Shown one piece after another: positions 1 through 8,173 of a stretch of DNA of 64,000 nt. The stretch spans positions 1 to 64,000 of the forward strand of contig CAIJTR010000062.1 of assembly GCA_903823665.1 (NCBI GenBank), read 5' to 3'. The notes beneath the pieces are model-generated. The model ran no database searches. It was not told the origin of the DNA and saw only the letters and a program-made list of their open reading frames with translations. Positions within the stretch are counted from its first letter, which is position 1. Every line of letters begins with the position of its first letter. A program made the translations under genes and the position numbers. Source of the DNA: an uncultured Rhodospirillales bacterium (GTDB lineage: Bacteria; Pseudomonadota; Alphaproteobacteria; Acetobacterales; Acetobacteraceae).

Positions 1-893
1 CCGATGAAAGGCGGCTGCTGGTGCGCCGCATCCCCCGCAATAAACACCCGCCCGCGCCGCCACTCCTCCGCCAGCAGCGCATGAAACCGATAACTCGTCG
101 CCCGCCACAGCGTCCCATCCGCTGGCGAAATCCAGCGCGCGAGAAGGTTCCAGACCGCATCTGGATGCTCCATCGCAAACCGGTCCTCGCCAGGCAGCAG
201 CATAATCTCCCAACGCCGATGCAGCCCCGGTCCCAGCAGATACGTCGTCGGCCGCTGCGGCTCACAATATTGCCGCGCCTTATCCGGCAACTTGGAAGCG
301 GCCTCCAGGTTCAACAGCACGTCAATCACCAGCCAAGGCTCGTCAAACACCAGATCTTCCAGCGCAATGCCCATCTGCTTGCGCACCAGGCTCGAAGCAC
401 CGTCGCACCCGATCACGTAGCCCGCGCGCACAACTCGCTCCGCGCCCTCGGGCGTCCGCAGATGCAACGTCACACCGTCCGCATCCTGCTCCAACCGCTC
501 CGCCGCCGTGCCGAGCGCCACCTCAACGCACTCAAACCCCGCCACATGCGTCCGCAGCGCCTGCTCCACCGGCGGCTGGGTGAACACCATGCTCGGCACA
601 TAGCCCATCGGATAAGGGGCTGGCACCATATCGATCCGTCGGATCAACTGCCCTTCCGCCCCGAAATGCTCGGACGCGGTAAACGGCGCTGTATGCGGCA
701 ACACCTCGCCCGCCACCCCCATATTGTCGAACAGCCGCATGATCTCGTGATCCACTGCAATCGCGCGCGGCTTGGGATAAATCTCGGCGGTCTTGTCGAT
801 GGCCAGCGTCGTAATGCCCGCCTGCCCCAGCAACCCCGCCAGCACGGCACCCGACGGGCCAAAGCCGATCACCGCAACCTCAACGTCGATCAC
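1..893 (-). CDS. FAD-dependent aromatic monooxygenase (MhpA/PheA/TfdB type), 3' end cut by window
   Basis: Flavoprotein hydroxylase expected to add one oxygen to a phenolic or aryl-acid substrate using NAD(P)H, FAD and O2. The N-terminal Rossmann motif GFGPSG (about residues 10-15), the DG motif GCDGASS and the FAD-ribose motif GDAAHQQPP are all present; the last one is at the window edge, so the C-terminal third is missing. The start is a GTG at 893, one base after the stop of the upstream dioxygenase gene, so the two are translationally linked. The closest named pattern is MhpA, 3-(3-hydroxyphenyl)propionate hydroxylase, but the substrate cannot be read from sequence. It is the last visible gene of the TRAP/dioxygenase operon. 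Confidence 0.85.
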   Translation of the reverse strand, partial: MIDVEVAVIGFGPSGAVLAGLLGQAGITTLAIDKTAEIYPKPRAIAVDHEIMRLFDNMGVAGEVLPHTAPFTASEHFGAEGQLIRRIDMVPAPYPMGYVPSMVFTQPPVEQALRTHVAGFECVEVALGTAAERLEQDADGVTLHLRTPEGAERVVRAGYVIGCDGASSLVRKQMGIALEDLVFDEPWLVIDVLLNLEAASKLPDKARQYCEPQRPTTYLLGPGLHRRWEIMLLPGEDRFAMEHPDAVWNLLARWISPADGTLWRATSYRFHALLAEEWRRGRVFIAGDAAHQQPPFI

Positions 894-894
894 C

Positions 895-1773
895 TCAGAC
901 AAAGGGCACCGCCAACTGGGCTTGCTTCACATGCTCAGGCTTCGGCGGTGCAATCCCCCAATGATCCGTCCGCCCCGGTGGCCAGCGCCATTCATCCGGT
1001 CCACGAAAACGATAGCTGTCATCCACCTGCAAAACCTCAGCGGTGTATTCAACAACCACGCCGAGCGGATCAACGAAATAGGCGAACACATTGTCCCCCG
1101 GCCCATGCCGCCCAACGCCCCAGCCAATCGGATACCCCGCATGCACCAGGCGCCCAGAACCACGCATCACCGATTCCAAATCAGGCAGCAAAAACGCCAC
1201 ATGGTTCAGCCCATTCACCGGAGCCTCGGCAATCACCACCGCATGATGATCCGCATTGCAGCGCACGAACGCCATCAGCTTCGAACGGTCCGTCAACTTA
1301 AACCCCAGCACGGACTGATAAAACGCAGAAGTCGCGTCCACATCGACACTGTTGACGTTCACATGCGCCAGCCGCAGCGGCACATTCGCCACCATCGCCG
1401 CATCCGAATGCCGCACATCGCCATGCACAAACCGCAGCGTCATCCCGCGCGGCTCGCGCAACGTCAGGCACACGCCCCCAGCAGGATCAGCCGCAGGGTT
1501 CGGCAGAATGGTGCAACCCTCAGCCCGCGCCGCAATGCCCGCCAGATCAGCCTCGGCCTCCACGCGAAACGCCGTCTCCCGCAACGCAGACCGCTCGCCC
1601 GCATGCAGCGCCAGCACATGATGATCGTCGCCGGAGGCACGCAGATACACCACGCCCTCATCTCGCGCCGAAACGCGCAGACCCCACTCCTCTGTATAGA
1701 ACGCCTCAGACTTCGCCAGATTAGGAGTATCCAGCGCCACACTGCGCAAAGCGCAAATCGGAAACCGCGTCAC
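895..1773 (-). CDS. Type I extradiol ring-cleavage dioxygenase (VOC superfamily)
   Basis: Predicted Fe(II) extradiol dioxygenase that opens a catechol-type ring beside the diol. It is 292 residues, the usual size for the two-domain BphC/catechol-2,3-dioxygenase family. The C-terminal domain keeps the metal triad: His137 in LAHVNVNS, His191 in LNHVAFLL and Glu242 in VVVEYTAE. The family stretch GRHGPGDNVFAYFVDP lies around residues 221-236. It starts at GTG 1773, which overlaps the amidohydrolase stop as GTGA. Together with the downstream hydroxylase it forms a hydroxylate-then-cleave pair. Substrate unknown; some VOC proteins of this layout act on non-aromatic substrates, but all three ligands are intact. 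Confidence 0.85.
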   Translation of the reverse strand: MTRFPICALRSVALDTPNLAKSEAFYTEEWGLRVSARDEGVVYLRASGDDHHVLALHAGERSALRETAFRVEAEADLAGIAARAEGCTILPNPAADPAGGVCLTLREPRGMTLRFVHGDVRHSDAAMVANVPLRLAHVNVNSVDVDATSAFYQSVLGFKLTDRSKLMAFVRCNADHHAVVIAEAPVNGLNHVAFLLPDLESVMRGSGRLVHAGYPIGWGVGRHGPGDNVFAYFVDPLGVVVEYTAEVLQVDDSYRFRGPDEWRWPPGRTDHWGIAPPKPEHVKQAQLAVPFV

Positions 1774-2795
1774 GCCGCCTCTCCCCGCCCCAGAAAGCGC
1801 ATCGCGTTGTCATACAACAGCCGCTGCTGCACCGCTTCGTCGCCAAACGCCGCCATCACTCGATCCACCGGCGTCCGGTCATGGAAATTGAACGGATAAT
1901 CCGTGCCGAGCATGATCTGCGTGTCGCCAAACCGCTCCACCAGATACCGCAGCGCCACCCCGTCAAACACCAACGCGTCGAAATACATCATTCGCGCCTG
2001 CTCGGTGGGTGACGCCATGAGCTTCTCCGCCAGCAACGGAAACACGCGCGCCCCCTCCGCCAGCCGAGGCAGCAACAACCCCAACGTCCCGCCACCATGA
2101 CTAAAACCAAGCCGCAGCGTCGGATGCCGGATGAGCAAATTCGTTGTAATGGCCGACGCTGCCGAAAGCCCAACATCACCGGGATACGCCAAAATCTGCT
2201 GCAATGCCGGCGGCCCAATCAACCGGTCCATCCCCGCCGGGCGCAGCGCATGAACAAACACGCTCGCCCCCAACGCCGCACACTCGGCAAAGAACGGCTC
2301 GAACTCCGGAGCCCCAATCGGCCGTCCGTTGATGTTGCTGCCCAACTCCACGCCCGAGAACCCCATCCGCAGCAAGCGGTGCAGCTCCGCCAGCGCCAGA
2401 TCCATGTCCTGCAACGGCACCCCGCCCAGCCCCGCCAACTTGCCGGATGACGCCGCCATCATCTCCGCAATCTGGTCATTGATGTAGCGCAGCAACTCGT
2501 CGGCAGGTGCGGCATCCATCCAATAGGACAGCAATTCCGGCATCGGTGAGACGGCCTGCAACTCAAGCCCCATCTCCGCCATATCCGCCACGCGCCGGCC
2601 CACATCCCAAGCACGATCAGAGACGGTGCGATATATCTTGCCGTTGATCATCACATGCCGATGACACGGCTGCGCGTCGGCCATAGAAGGCCAATCCGCA
2701 GGCACCGGCGATTTCAAATAGGCCGGAAAGCTCGCCGGAATGACATGCGCATGCACATCCACGCCGCACGCACACCGATGACTAAGACGCGCCAT
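1770..2795 (-). CDS. Amidohydrolase-family metal enzyme (ACMSD-like decarboxylase/hydrolase)
   Basis: 341-residue amidohydrolase-2 family protein, a TIM barrel that binds a divalent metal. Visible ligands are the N-terminal HxH (VDVHAHVIP, His15 and His17), a mid-barrel His in VFVHALRP, a later His in LGFSHGGG and the Asp of LGTDYPF. Family members include aminocarboxymuconate-semialdehyde decarboxylase and several aromatic-acid decarboxylases, which suits a place beside a ring-cleavage dioxygenase. ATG 2795 was chosen because a GGGGGTG ribosome site precedes it. It overlaps the dctM stop by 14 bases. GTG 2762 is a possible later start. Decarboxylation versus hydrolysis cannot be decided here. 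Confidence 0.82.
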   Translation of the reverse strand: MARLSHRCACGVDVHAHVIPASFPAYLKSPVPADWPSMADAQPCHRHVMINGKIYRTVSDRAWDVGRRVADMAEMGLELQAVSPMPELLSYWMDAAPADELLRYINDQIAEMMAASSGKLAGLGGVPLQDMDLALAELHRLLRMGFSGVELGSNINGRPIGAPEFEPFFAECAALGASVFVHALRPAGMDRLIGPPALQQILAYPGDVGLSAASAITTNLLIRHPTLRLGFSHGGGTLGLLLPRLAEGARVFPLLAEKLMASPTEQARMMYFDALVFDGVALRYLVERFGDTQIMLGTDYPFNFHDRTPVDRVMAAFGDEAVQQRLLYDNAMRFLGRGEAA

Positions 2796-4092
2796 ACAGC
2801 ACCCCCGGCAACCACAGCGCCAAGCCCGGAAACAGCAGCAGCAACACAATCAACACCAGCGGAGCCAGCAGGAACGGCAAAATCCCGCGATAGATGCTGC
2901 CAATCTTCACATCCGGTGCCTGCGCCTGAATAACGAACAAATTCATCCCCACCGGCGGGTGAATCAGCCCCACCTCCACCACAATCACCACAATGATTGC
3001 AAACCAGATCGGATCGTAACCGAAGCTTTTCACCAGCGGCAGAAACACCGGCACAGTGATCAAAATCATTCCAATGCCTTCAAGAAAGCAGCCCATCACG
3101 ATATACGCCAAAATCACCAGCGCCATCACCGCCAGCCCCGGCAACGCGAGCGATCTTGCAGCATCCGCCAGCAACGTCGGCAACTGCGTCTGCACCATCA
3201 TCGAGGAAAACACATTCGCCCCCATGATAATCGCAAACAGCGAACACGACGTGCGCACCCCCACAATCAGCGTGTGCCGCAACTGCCTGAAATCAAGCCG
3301 CCGCCCAATCGCGCCCAGCAGCACCGCCCCCGCCACACTCACCGATGCAGCCTCGGTCGGACTGAAAATCCCCGCATAAATGCCACCGATGCTGACGCCG
3401 AACAGCGACACAAACTGCCAAGGCTTCGACAACGCCCGCACCCGCTCGCCCATGCTGGCCGAGGGTGCCATCGGGCTGTCCTGCGGCCGCACATACGCCA
3501 TCACCACCGCCACCAGAATATACAGCAGCATCAGCACAATGCCGGGCAGCAATCCCGCCGCGAACAGCTTCGGCACGGACTGCTCAGAGATCGCCGCATA
3601 CAGCACCAGGATGATCGAAGGCGGGAACAAAATCCCCAAGGAACCGCCCGCCGCAATCGCCCCCGTCGCCACCGTGTCCGCGTAATCGGCGCGGCGCATC
3701 TCGCCGAGTGCAATCCGCGTCATCGTCGCAGCCGTTGCAATCGAAGACCCACACACAGCCCCAAAACAGGCGGATGCCACAATCGTCGCCACCGACAGCC
3801 CACCGCGCATACCCGACAGCAAAACCCGCGCCGCCTTGAACAGATCAGCGGACAATCCGGTTGTCGATGCCACGCCGCCCGCAATGATAAACAGCGGTAC
3901 CACCGACAGCGCATAGATCGAAGCCGTATCGAACGGCGTGGTGCCCAACAGCGCAAACGCACTGTCAAACCCGCTCAGCCCCATATTGCCAACGAAGCCC
4001 ACCAGCACCAGCGCCGCCCACACCGGCACCCGCGCGAACAGCAGCACGAACAGCACAACAACTGCCGCAGCACCCAGAATCGGAGGAGACAT
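2782..4092 (-). CDS. dctM: TRAP transporter large permease, DctM family
   Basis: 436-residue integral membrane protein that forms the translocation subunit of a tripartite ATP-independent periplasmic (TRAP) importer, using an ion gradient to bring in an organic acid. It is hydrophobic throughout. The hallmark segments are ALSVVPLFIIAGGVA near residue 60, an FGAVCGSS stretch, and the C-terminal HPPVGMNLFV typical of DctM. Start ATG 4092 shares ATGA with the dctQ stop. It belongs to the same operon as dctP, dctQ and the aromatic-type enzymes, so the cargo is probably the substrate of those enzymes. Confidence 0.93.
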   Translation of the reverse strand: MSPPILGAAAVVVLFVLLFARVPVWAALVLVGFVGNMGLSGFDSAFALLGTTPFDTASIYALSVVPLFIIAGGVASTTGLSADLFKAARVLLSGMRGGLSVATIVASACFGAVCGSSIATAATMTRIALGEMRRADYADTVATGAIAAGGSLGILFPPSIILVLYAAISEQSVPKLFAAGLLPGIVLMLLYILVAVVMAYVRPQDSPMAPSASMGERVRALSKPWQFVSLFGVSIGGIYAGIFSPTEAASVSVAGAVLLGAIGRRLDFRQLRHTLIVGVRTSCSLFAIIMGANVFSSMMVQTQLPTLLADAARSLALPGLAVMALVILAYIVMGCFLEGIGMILITVPVFLPLVKSFGYDPIWFAIIVVIVVEVGLIHPPVGMNLFVIQAQAPDVKIGSIYRGILPFLLAPLVLIVLLLLFPGLALWLPGVLYGAS

Positions 4093-4574
4093 CACGCGCG
4101 TGCCCGCCTCTGGCCAACCCACGCCGCCGCCATCGCACACACCGCACCGCCAATGGTCCCGCCAATGGCGAACGCCCAGATCACCCAGACCTTCAGACCC
4201 AGCTCCAGCTTGCGATCGCCATACTCAAACGCCTGCATCGCCGGGTCGAACATCGCCCACAGCATCAGCAGCAACGCTGCAATCGAAGCAAGATCACCAA
4301 ACGCCAGCAGCCCCCGCCGTGCCCGTCCGCCCACCAGATGATCCACCAGATCGATCACGATGTGCCCCCGGTCCAAAAACACCAGGGACATGCCGTTGAA
4401 CACAAACACCACCAGCATCGTCTCCACGATCTCATACGCCCCGTGGATCGGCCGCCCAAAGCCGTAGCGCAGCACAATGTCGGCAACCGTGCTGACCACA
4501 ATGATCAGCACCGCCAGCACAGCAAGCACCGTCTGCACCGCGCGGATGCCAAAGATCGCAGCCTGGAACAGCAT
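4092..4574 (-). CDS. dctQ: TRAP transporter small permease, DctQ family
   Basis: 160-residue four-helix membrane subunit of the TRAP importer. The hydrophobic segments begin at about residues 5, 50, 85 and 125. The motif ADIVLRYGFGRPIHGAYEI, an R-x-x-x-x-P-xx-xx-E pattern after helix 1, is the DctQ signature. Start ATG 4574 follows the dctP stop by one base, and the stop overlaps the dctM start. DctQ is needed for coupling between the binding protein and DctM; it carries no substrate information by itself. Confidence 0.9.
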   Translation of the reverse strand: MLFQAAIFGIRAVQTVLAVLAVLIIVVSTVADIVLRYGFGRPIHGAYEIVETMLVVFVFNGMSLVFLDRGHIVIDLVDHLVGGRARRGLLAFGDLASIAALLLMLWAMFDPAMQAFEYGDRKLELGLKVWVIWAFAIGGTIGGAVCAMAAAWVGQRRARA

Positions 4575-4575
4575 A

Positions 4576-5601
4576 TCAGCCCACGTAGGCGCGATGGAAC
4601 GCCTCAGCAGGCTTGCCCTGCGCCTCCAGCGCCGCCACCCGCTTGGCCAGCAGCGGAGCGACCGCCGCACGCATCTTCGCCATCTCGTCATCCGGCATCG
4701 TGGTGATCGTCACACCCTTGGCGATCATGTAGTCGCGCCCGACACCCTCAGCGGCATCAAGTGCCGCCCCAAAGCGCGTGGCCATCGCCTGCCCGGTCGA
4801 TTGCGTGATCAGCGCCGCCAAATCCGGCGGCAGCGCGTCAAACTTCTTCGGGTTCATCGCGGCCCCGAACGTGGCGGTGCTGATCCCCGGCTCCAACGTG
4901 TATTTCGCAACCGTTCCAATATCGAAGCTCTGCGCACCCTCATACGGGAAGGTCGCCCCATCGATAATGCCCTTCGCCAGACTGTCCTGCGTCTCCCCCG
5001 GCGGCACCGCCAGCGGCATCGCGCCAAGTGCTGTCACAATATCGGCGAACTGCTCACCGGCGTAACGGATGCGCAGGCCTTTGAAATCCTCCAGCCTTCG
5101 CAAGGCGACTTTCGTGGTGTGGAACTTCAGCGGAGACGTCACCATCATCCATAGCATCTTCACCCCGATATATTCCGCCGCCAGATACTGGTCATACAGC
5201 GAGGTGAGACGACGCGACATCACAGCACACGAACCACCCTCCGCTGGCGTCACATACGCCTCACTGATCAGATCCGTCATCGGGTAACGACCCGGCGTCA
5301 CACCCGAAAGACCGAACGCAATATCGGCCACACCCGAGCGAGCAAGATCAAACTGCCGTGGTGCCGGACCCAGCTGCCCCGCAGGATACATCTTCAGCTT
5401 CAGCCGCCCAGAAGAAGCCTTCTCAAGCTCATCACTCCAGATCAGGCACTGCTTCTGGAACGTGTGATTGGGCGGCAGAAAGTGCGACACTTTGAGCTCG
5501 ACGGGAGCGGACTGCGCACGAGCAATCGCAGGCGTGGCCAACGCCGCACCAGCGAGCAGCGCCACGCGCCTGCGAGTCAAACCCATGGATAAAGTGCGCA
5601 T
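4576..5601 (-). CDS. dctP: TRAP transporter periplasmic solute-binding protein, DctP family
   Basis: 341-residue periplasmic binding protein that captures the substrate for the TRAP permease. It begins with a twin-arginine-like signal (LTRRRVALLAGAALA) ending near AIARAQS. The family pattern is clear: VSHFLPPNHTFQKQ near the mature start, then MYPAGQLG, and the carboxylate-binding region around LRIRYAGEQFADIV. ATG 5601 has GGAGG seven bases upstream. It is the first gene of the leftward operon, and its control region holds two AT-rich palindromes (5663-5676, 5691-5704), probable sites for the neighbouring GntR protein. Ligand unknown; TRAP systems usually bind organic acids. Confidence 0.92.
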   Translation of the reverse strand: MRTLSMGLTRRRVALLAGAALATPAIARAQSAPVELKVSHFLPPNHTFQKQCLIWSDELEKASSGRLKLKMYPAGQLGPAPRQFDLARSGVADIAFGLSGVTPGRYPMTDLISEAYVTPAEGGSCAVMSRRLTSLYDQYLAAEYIGVKMLWMMVTSPLKFHTTKVALRRLEDFKGLRIRYAGEQFADIVTALGAMPLAVPPGETQDSLAKGIIDGATFPYEGAQSFDIGTVAKYTLEPGISTATFGAAMNPKKFDALPPDLAALITQSTGQAMATRFGAALDAAEGVGRDYMIAKGVTITTMPDDEMAKMRAAVAPLLAKRVAALEAQGKPAEAFHRAYVG

Positions 5602-5662
5602 TGGCCGCCCTCCCAATTTATCGTTACCGCTCTTGTGCCTTGGGCGAGGGAAGGCGTCAACT

Positions 5663-5676
5663 GAAATTATAAATTT
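5663..5676. promoter_or_regulatory. Candidate GntR operator 1 upstream of dctP
   Basis: The bases GAAATTATAAATTT resemble the perfect palindrome GAATTTATAAATTC at 5691 with two differences. The site is strongly AT-rich against a GC-rich background and lies 62 bases upstream of the dctP start. It is 28 bases centre-to-centre from operator 2, close to three helical turns. Binding by the adjacent GntR regulator is inferred. Confidence 0.5.
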
Positions 5677-5690
5677 TCCCACTGGCCTCC

Positions 5691-5704
5691 GAATTTATAA
5701 ATTC
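5691..5704. promoter_or_regulatory. Candidate GntR operator 2, perfect 14-bp palindrome
   Basis: GAATTTATAAATTC is a perfect palindrome located between the dctP promoter region and the 3' end of the GntR gene (its stop is at 5716). It is one of three related sites in this locus. FCD-type GntR regulators bind short palindromes as dimers, so this is the best candidate site for autoregulated control of the TRAP operon. Confidence 0.6.
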
Positions 5705-5715
5705 TTGCGCAAACC

Positions 5716-6423
5716 TTATGGTTCAAGAGAATCAAAAACCTCGCCATCCGCCAGGATCACATTCGCACTCGCCTGGAAATGCGCCATCAGCTGAGCCACC
5801 GCCCGATCCGCATTCCCATCCACCACAGCACGCGTGATCGCCTCATGTTCCTCATACAAATTCCGCACCGGAAACGCCTTGCGGGCGGAGAGCTGGCGAT
5901 AGCGATAGAGCAGATCAACCTGTTGATCGATATAGGTAATCAGCCAACGCGAGCCACAGCCGATAATCAACTGCCGGTGAAACAGCCGGTGCAGCCGCTC
6001 CCATTCCGGATTGCTCTCCAACCCCGTATCCGACAACGAGCGCCGGGTTTTTGAAAGCCGGTGCCACGCCAGCACCACGCCCTCCTCCCACGCAGCCGAG
6101 CCCTGCCGCATCGACTCGCGCAAAGCCCGCTCCTCCAGCCATGAGCGCGTCAGCGTCAGCTCCCGCAATTCCTCGGCGCTGATACCGGTCACGGTAAACC
6201 CGCGCTGATCGCGCAAGGCCACCAGCCCCTCTGATGCCAGCCGGTTCAGCGCCTCACGAATAGGCGTCTGCCCCACCTGATACTGCTGCATCAGAAACTT
6301 CAACTGCAGCTTCTGCCCAGGTTTCAGGCGGCCTTCCAGCAAATCAACCCGCAGCCGGTCGCACAGCGTGCTGGCCTGCGTCACAACAGGATCGGCAGAA
6401 ATAAGCGGCGGGGTGATATCCAT
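5716..6423 (-). CDS. GntR-family transcriptional regulator, FCD (FadR) subfamily
   Basis: 235-residue DNA-binding regulator. The N-terminal winged helix spans about residues 15-75 and includes VGQTPIREALNRLASEGLV, the family's recognition-helix region. The FCD effector domain follows, with LTRSWLEERALR and metal/ligand histidines in RLHRLFHRQLI and EEHEAITRAV. It lies between the TRAP operon and the divergent lyase gene, with related palindromes on both sides, so it most likely controls both in response to the catabolic substrate. ATG 6423 was chosen; an in-frame TTG at 6438 would add five residues. Confidence 0.9.
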   Translation of the reverse strand: MDITPPLISADPVVTQASTLCDRLRVDLLEGRLKPGQKLQLKFLMQQYQVGQTPIREALNRLASEGLVALRDQRGFTVTGISAEELRELTLTRSWLEERALRESMRQGSAAWEEGVVLAWHRLSKTRRSLSDTGLESNPEWERLHRLFHRQLIIGCGSRWLITYIDQQVDLLYRYRQLSARKAFPVRNLYEEHEAITRAVVDGNADRAVAQLMAHFQASANVILADGEVFDSLEP

Positions 6424-6506
6424 CTGATCTCGCGGCAAGAGGTATGTGGGCTGAGCTTAACAGAGGCCCCGGCATAAAAGCCGATACATTCCACCAATAC
6501 ACGCTA

Positions 6507-6520
6507 GATTTTATAAATTC
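6507..6520. promoter_or_regulatory. Candidate GntR operator 3 upstream of the lyase gene
   Basis: GATTTTATAAATTC differs from the perfect palindrome at 5691 by one base. It sits 97 bases before the lyase start and 84 bases upstream of the GntR start, so one protein could control both directions. It is an isolated AT-rich patch in GC-rich DNA. Confidence 0.55.
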
Positions 6521-6616
6521 CTGACGGCGCAACGATAATGCCCCTCCTATCGGCCATGAATCGAATGCGACATAGTCGAGGCTTCGCGGTATCGCAGAAG
6601 CTGGGGCGCAACAGGC

Positions 6617-8158
6617 ATGAGCGTGTTTGAACTAGGTGCCACAAGCGCCACCATCGGCCTCATCCACGCCACCAGCGCCCCCGGCACCCGCATCACGCTC
6701 GCTGATACCGCATGGCAACGCATCCACGCCGCCCGCGAAGTCGTCGACCGCCTCGCCGCCGGTGACGCCCCCGTTTACGGCCTCAACACCGGCCTCGGCG
6801 GCAATGTCAGCTATCGCCTCTCACCCACCGAGATCGAGGCATTCCAGGTCCAGATGATCCGAGGCCGATGCATCGGCGTGGGCGAGCCATTCCCCGAGCC
6901 CCTCGCCCGCATGATGCTGCTCTGCCGGATTATCGGCCTCGCCCAAGGCGGCTCCGGCATCTCCCCACACGTGCTCGCACTAATGCTGGCGATCTTCAAC
7001 GCAGGCCTCACCCCCGTCATCCCCAGCCGAGGCTCCATCGGGGCCGGTGATCTCGGCCTATGCGCCCATATCGGTGCCGTCGTGATCGGCGAAGGACACG
7101 TCTTCGCTAACGGCCAAACTCGGCCTGCCCACGAAGCACTGACACAGACCGGACTCTTGTCAGCCAAACTCGGCCCGAAAGATGCGCTCGCCATCCTCAA
7201 CGCCAGCTCAATCACAACCGGACATGCCGCCGCCGTCCTCGCTGAACTTTGTGAGTTGCTAAGCTTATCCGCCGTCACCGCTGCCCTCACGGATGAAGGC
7301 TACGCCGCCAACCCCGCCATCTTCGATGCAAGGCTTGCCACAGCCCGCCCCGCCTCCGGGCAGGAACGCGCCGCCGCCATGTTTCGCGGACTGCTGCACG
7401 GCAGCTACCTGCACGACCCCGGTGCCCCCCGCTCCATCCAGGACGCACTCAGCTTCCGCGTCCTGTCGCAAATCTACGGCCCCACGATCACCAGCGTAGA
7501 AGCCGCCATCGAAGCCGTTGAAACGGAACTCAATGCGCAATCCGACAACCCGCTGGTGCTGACAGAGCCCGGCCTCATCCTCTCCACCGCCAATTTCCAC
7601 ACCCCGGCAATAGCACTCGCCTTCGACACGCTGGCCATAGCCCTCACCCATCTGGCAACCGCCGCGTCCTACCGGATCATCAAGCTGATGAACCCCGCCC
7701 TCTCCGGCCTTGCAAAATACCTCTCCCCCATTGGCGGGGCCCCCGTCGGCTTCAACTCACTGCAGAAAACCGTAGCCGCCCTGCACGCCGAAATCCGCCT
7801 GCGCGCCACACCCGCCAGCCTCGACTCGCTGCCTGTGTCGGACAGCGTCGAGGACCACGCACCCCACACGCCGCTCACCATCCGCAAGCTGGAAGAACAG
7901 CTCCTGCCGTTCCGTCTGCTGATCGCCATCGAAGCACTCGTGGCCGCCCAAGCCGTCGATATGCGCGGCCAGCCCCGCCTCGCCGCCCCCACCAGCCTGC
8001 TCTACGACGCCATCCGCGCTCAAATCCCAATGCTCACCGAAGATCGCGCCACCGGCCCCGATGTCGATGCCACCGCCGCCCTCATGCGATCACCAGACCT
8101 CCTCGCCCGCATCATCACCGCCGCCGGCCCAGATTGGGCCATTCCCCGCATCATCTGA
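6617..8158 (+). CDS. Histidine/phenylalanine ammonia-lyase family protein lacking the MIO serine
   Basis: 513-residue member of the aromatic amino acid lyase family, normal length for bacterial HAL. Kept features: the catalytic-loop tyrosine in VYGLNTGLG (Tyr54), Asn195 in AILNASS, SDNPLVL, and the late EDH of SDSVEDHA. The MIO-forming region reads GSIGAGDLGLCAH (residues 139-151) instead of the usual GSVGASGDLAPLAH: the Ser of Ala-Ser-Gly is absent by one residue, so the usual MIO cofactor cannot form. The second active-site motif QDxYSxR is QDALSFR, losing its Tyr. Fold and ancestry are secure; ammonia-lyase chemistry is doubtful. It is followed after 15 bases by an OCD homologue and probably controlled by the GntR protein. 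Confidence 0.85.
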   Translation: MSVFELGATSATIGLIHATSAPGTRITLADTAWQRIHAAREVVDRLAAGDAPVYGLNTGLGGNVSYRLSPTEIEAFQVQMIRGRCIGVGEPFPEPLARMMLLCRIIGLAQGGSGISPHVLALMLAIFNAGLTPVIPSRGSIGAGDLGLCAHIGAVVIGEGHVFANGQTRPAHEALTQTGLLSAKLGPKDALAILNASSITTGHAAAVLAELCELLSLSAVTAALTDEGYAANPAIFDARLATARPASGQERAAAMFRGLLHGSYLHDPGAPRSIQDALSFRVLSQIYGPTITSVEAAIEAVETELNAQSDNPLVLTEPGLILSTANFHTPAIALAFDTLAIALTHLATAASYRIIKLMNPALSGLAKYLSPIGGAPVGFNSLQKTVAALHAEIRLRATPASLDSLPVSDSVEDHAPHTPLTIRKLEEQLLPFRLLIAIEALVAAQAVDMRGQPRLAAPTSLLYDAIRAQIPMLTEDRATGPDVDATAALMRSPDLLARIITAAGPDWAIPRII

Positions 8159-8173
8159 CCGAAAGGAGCCCGC

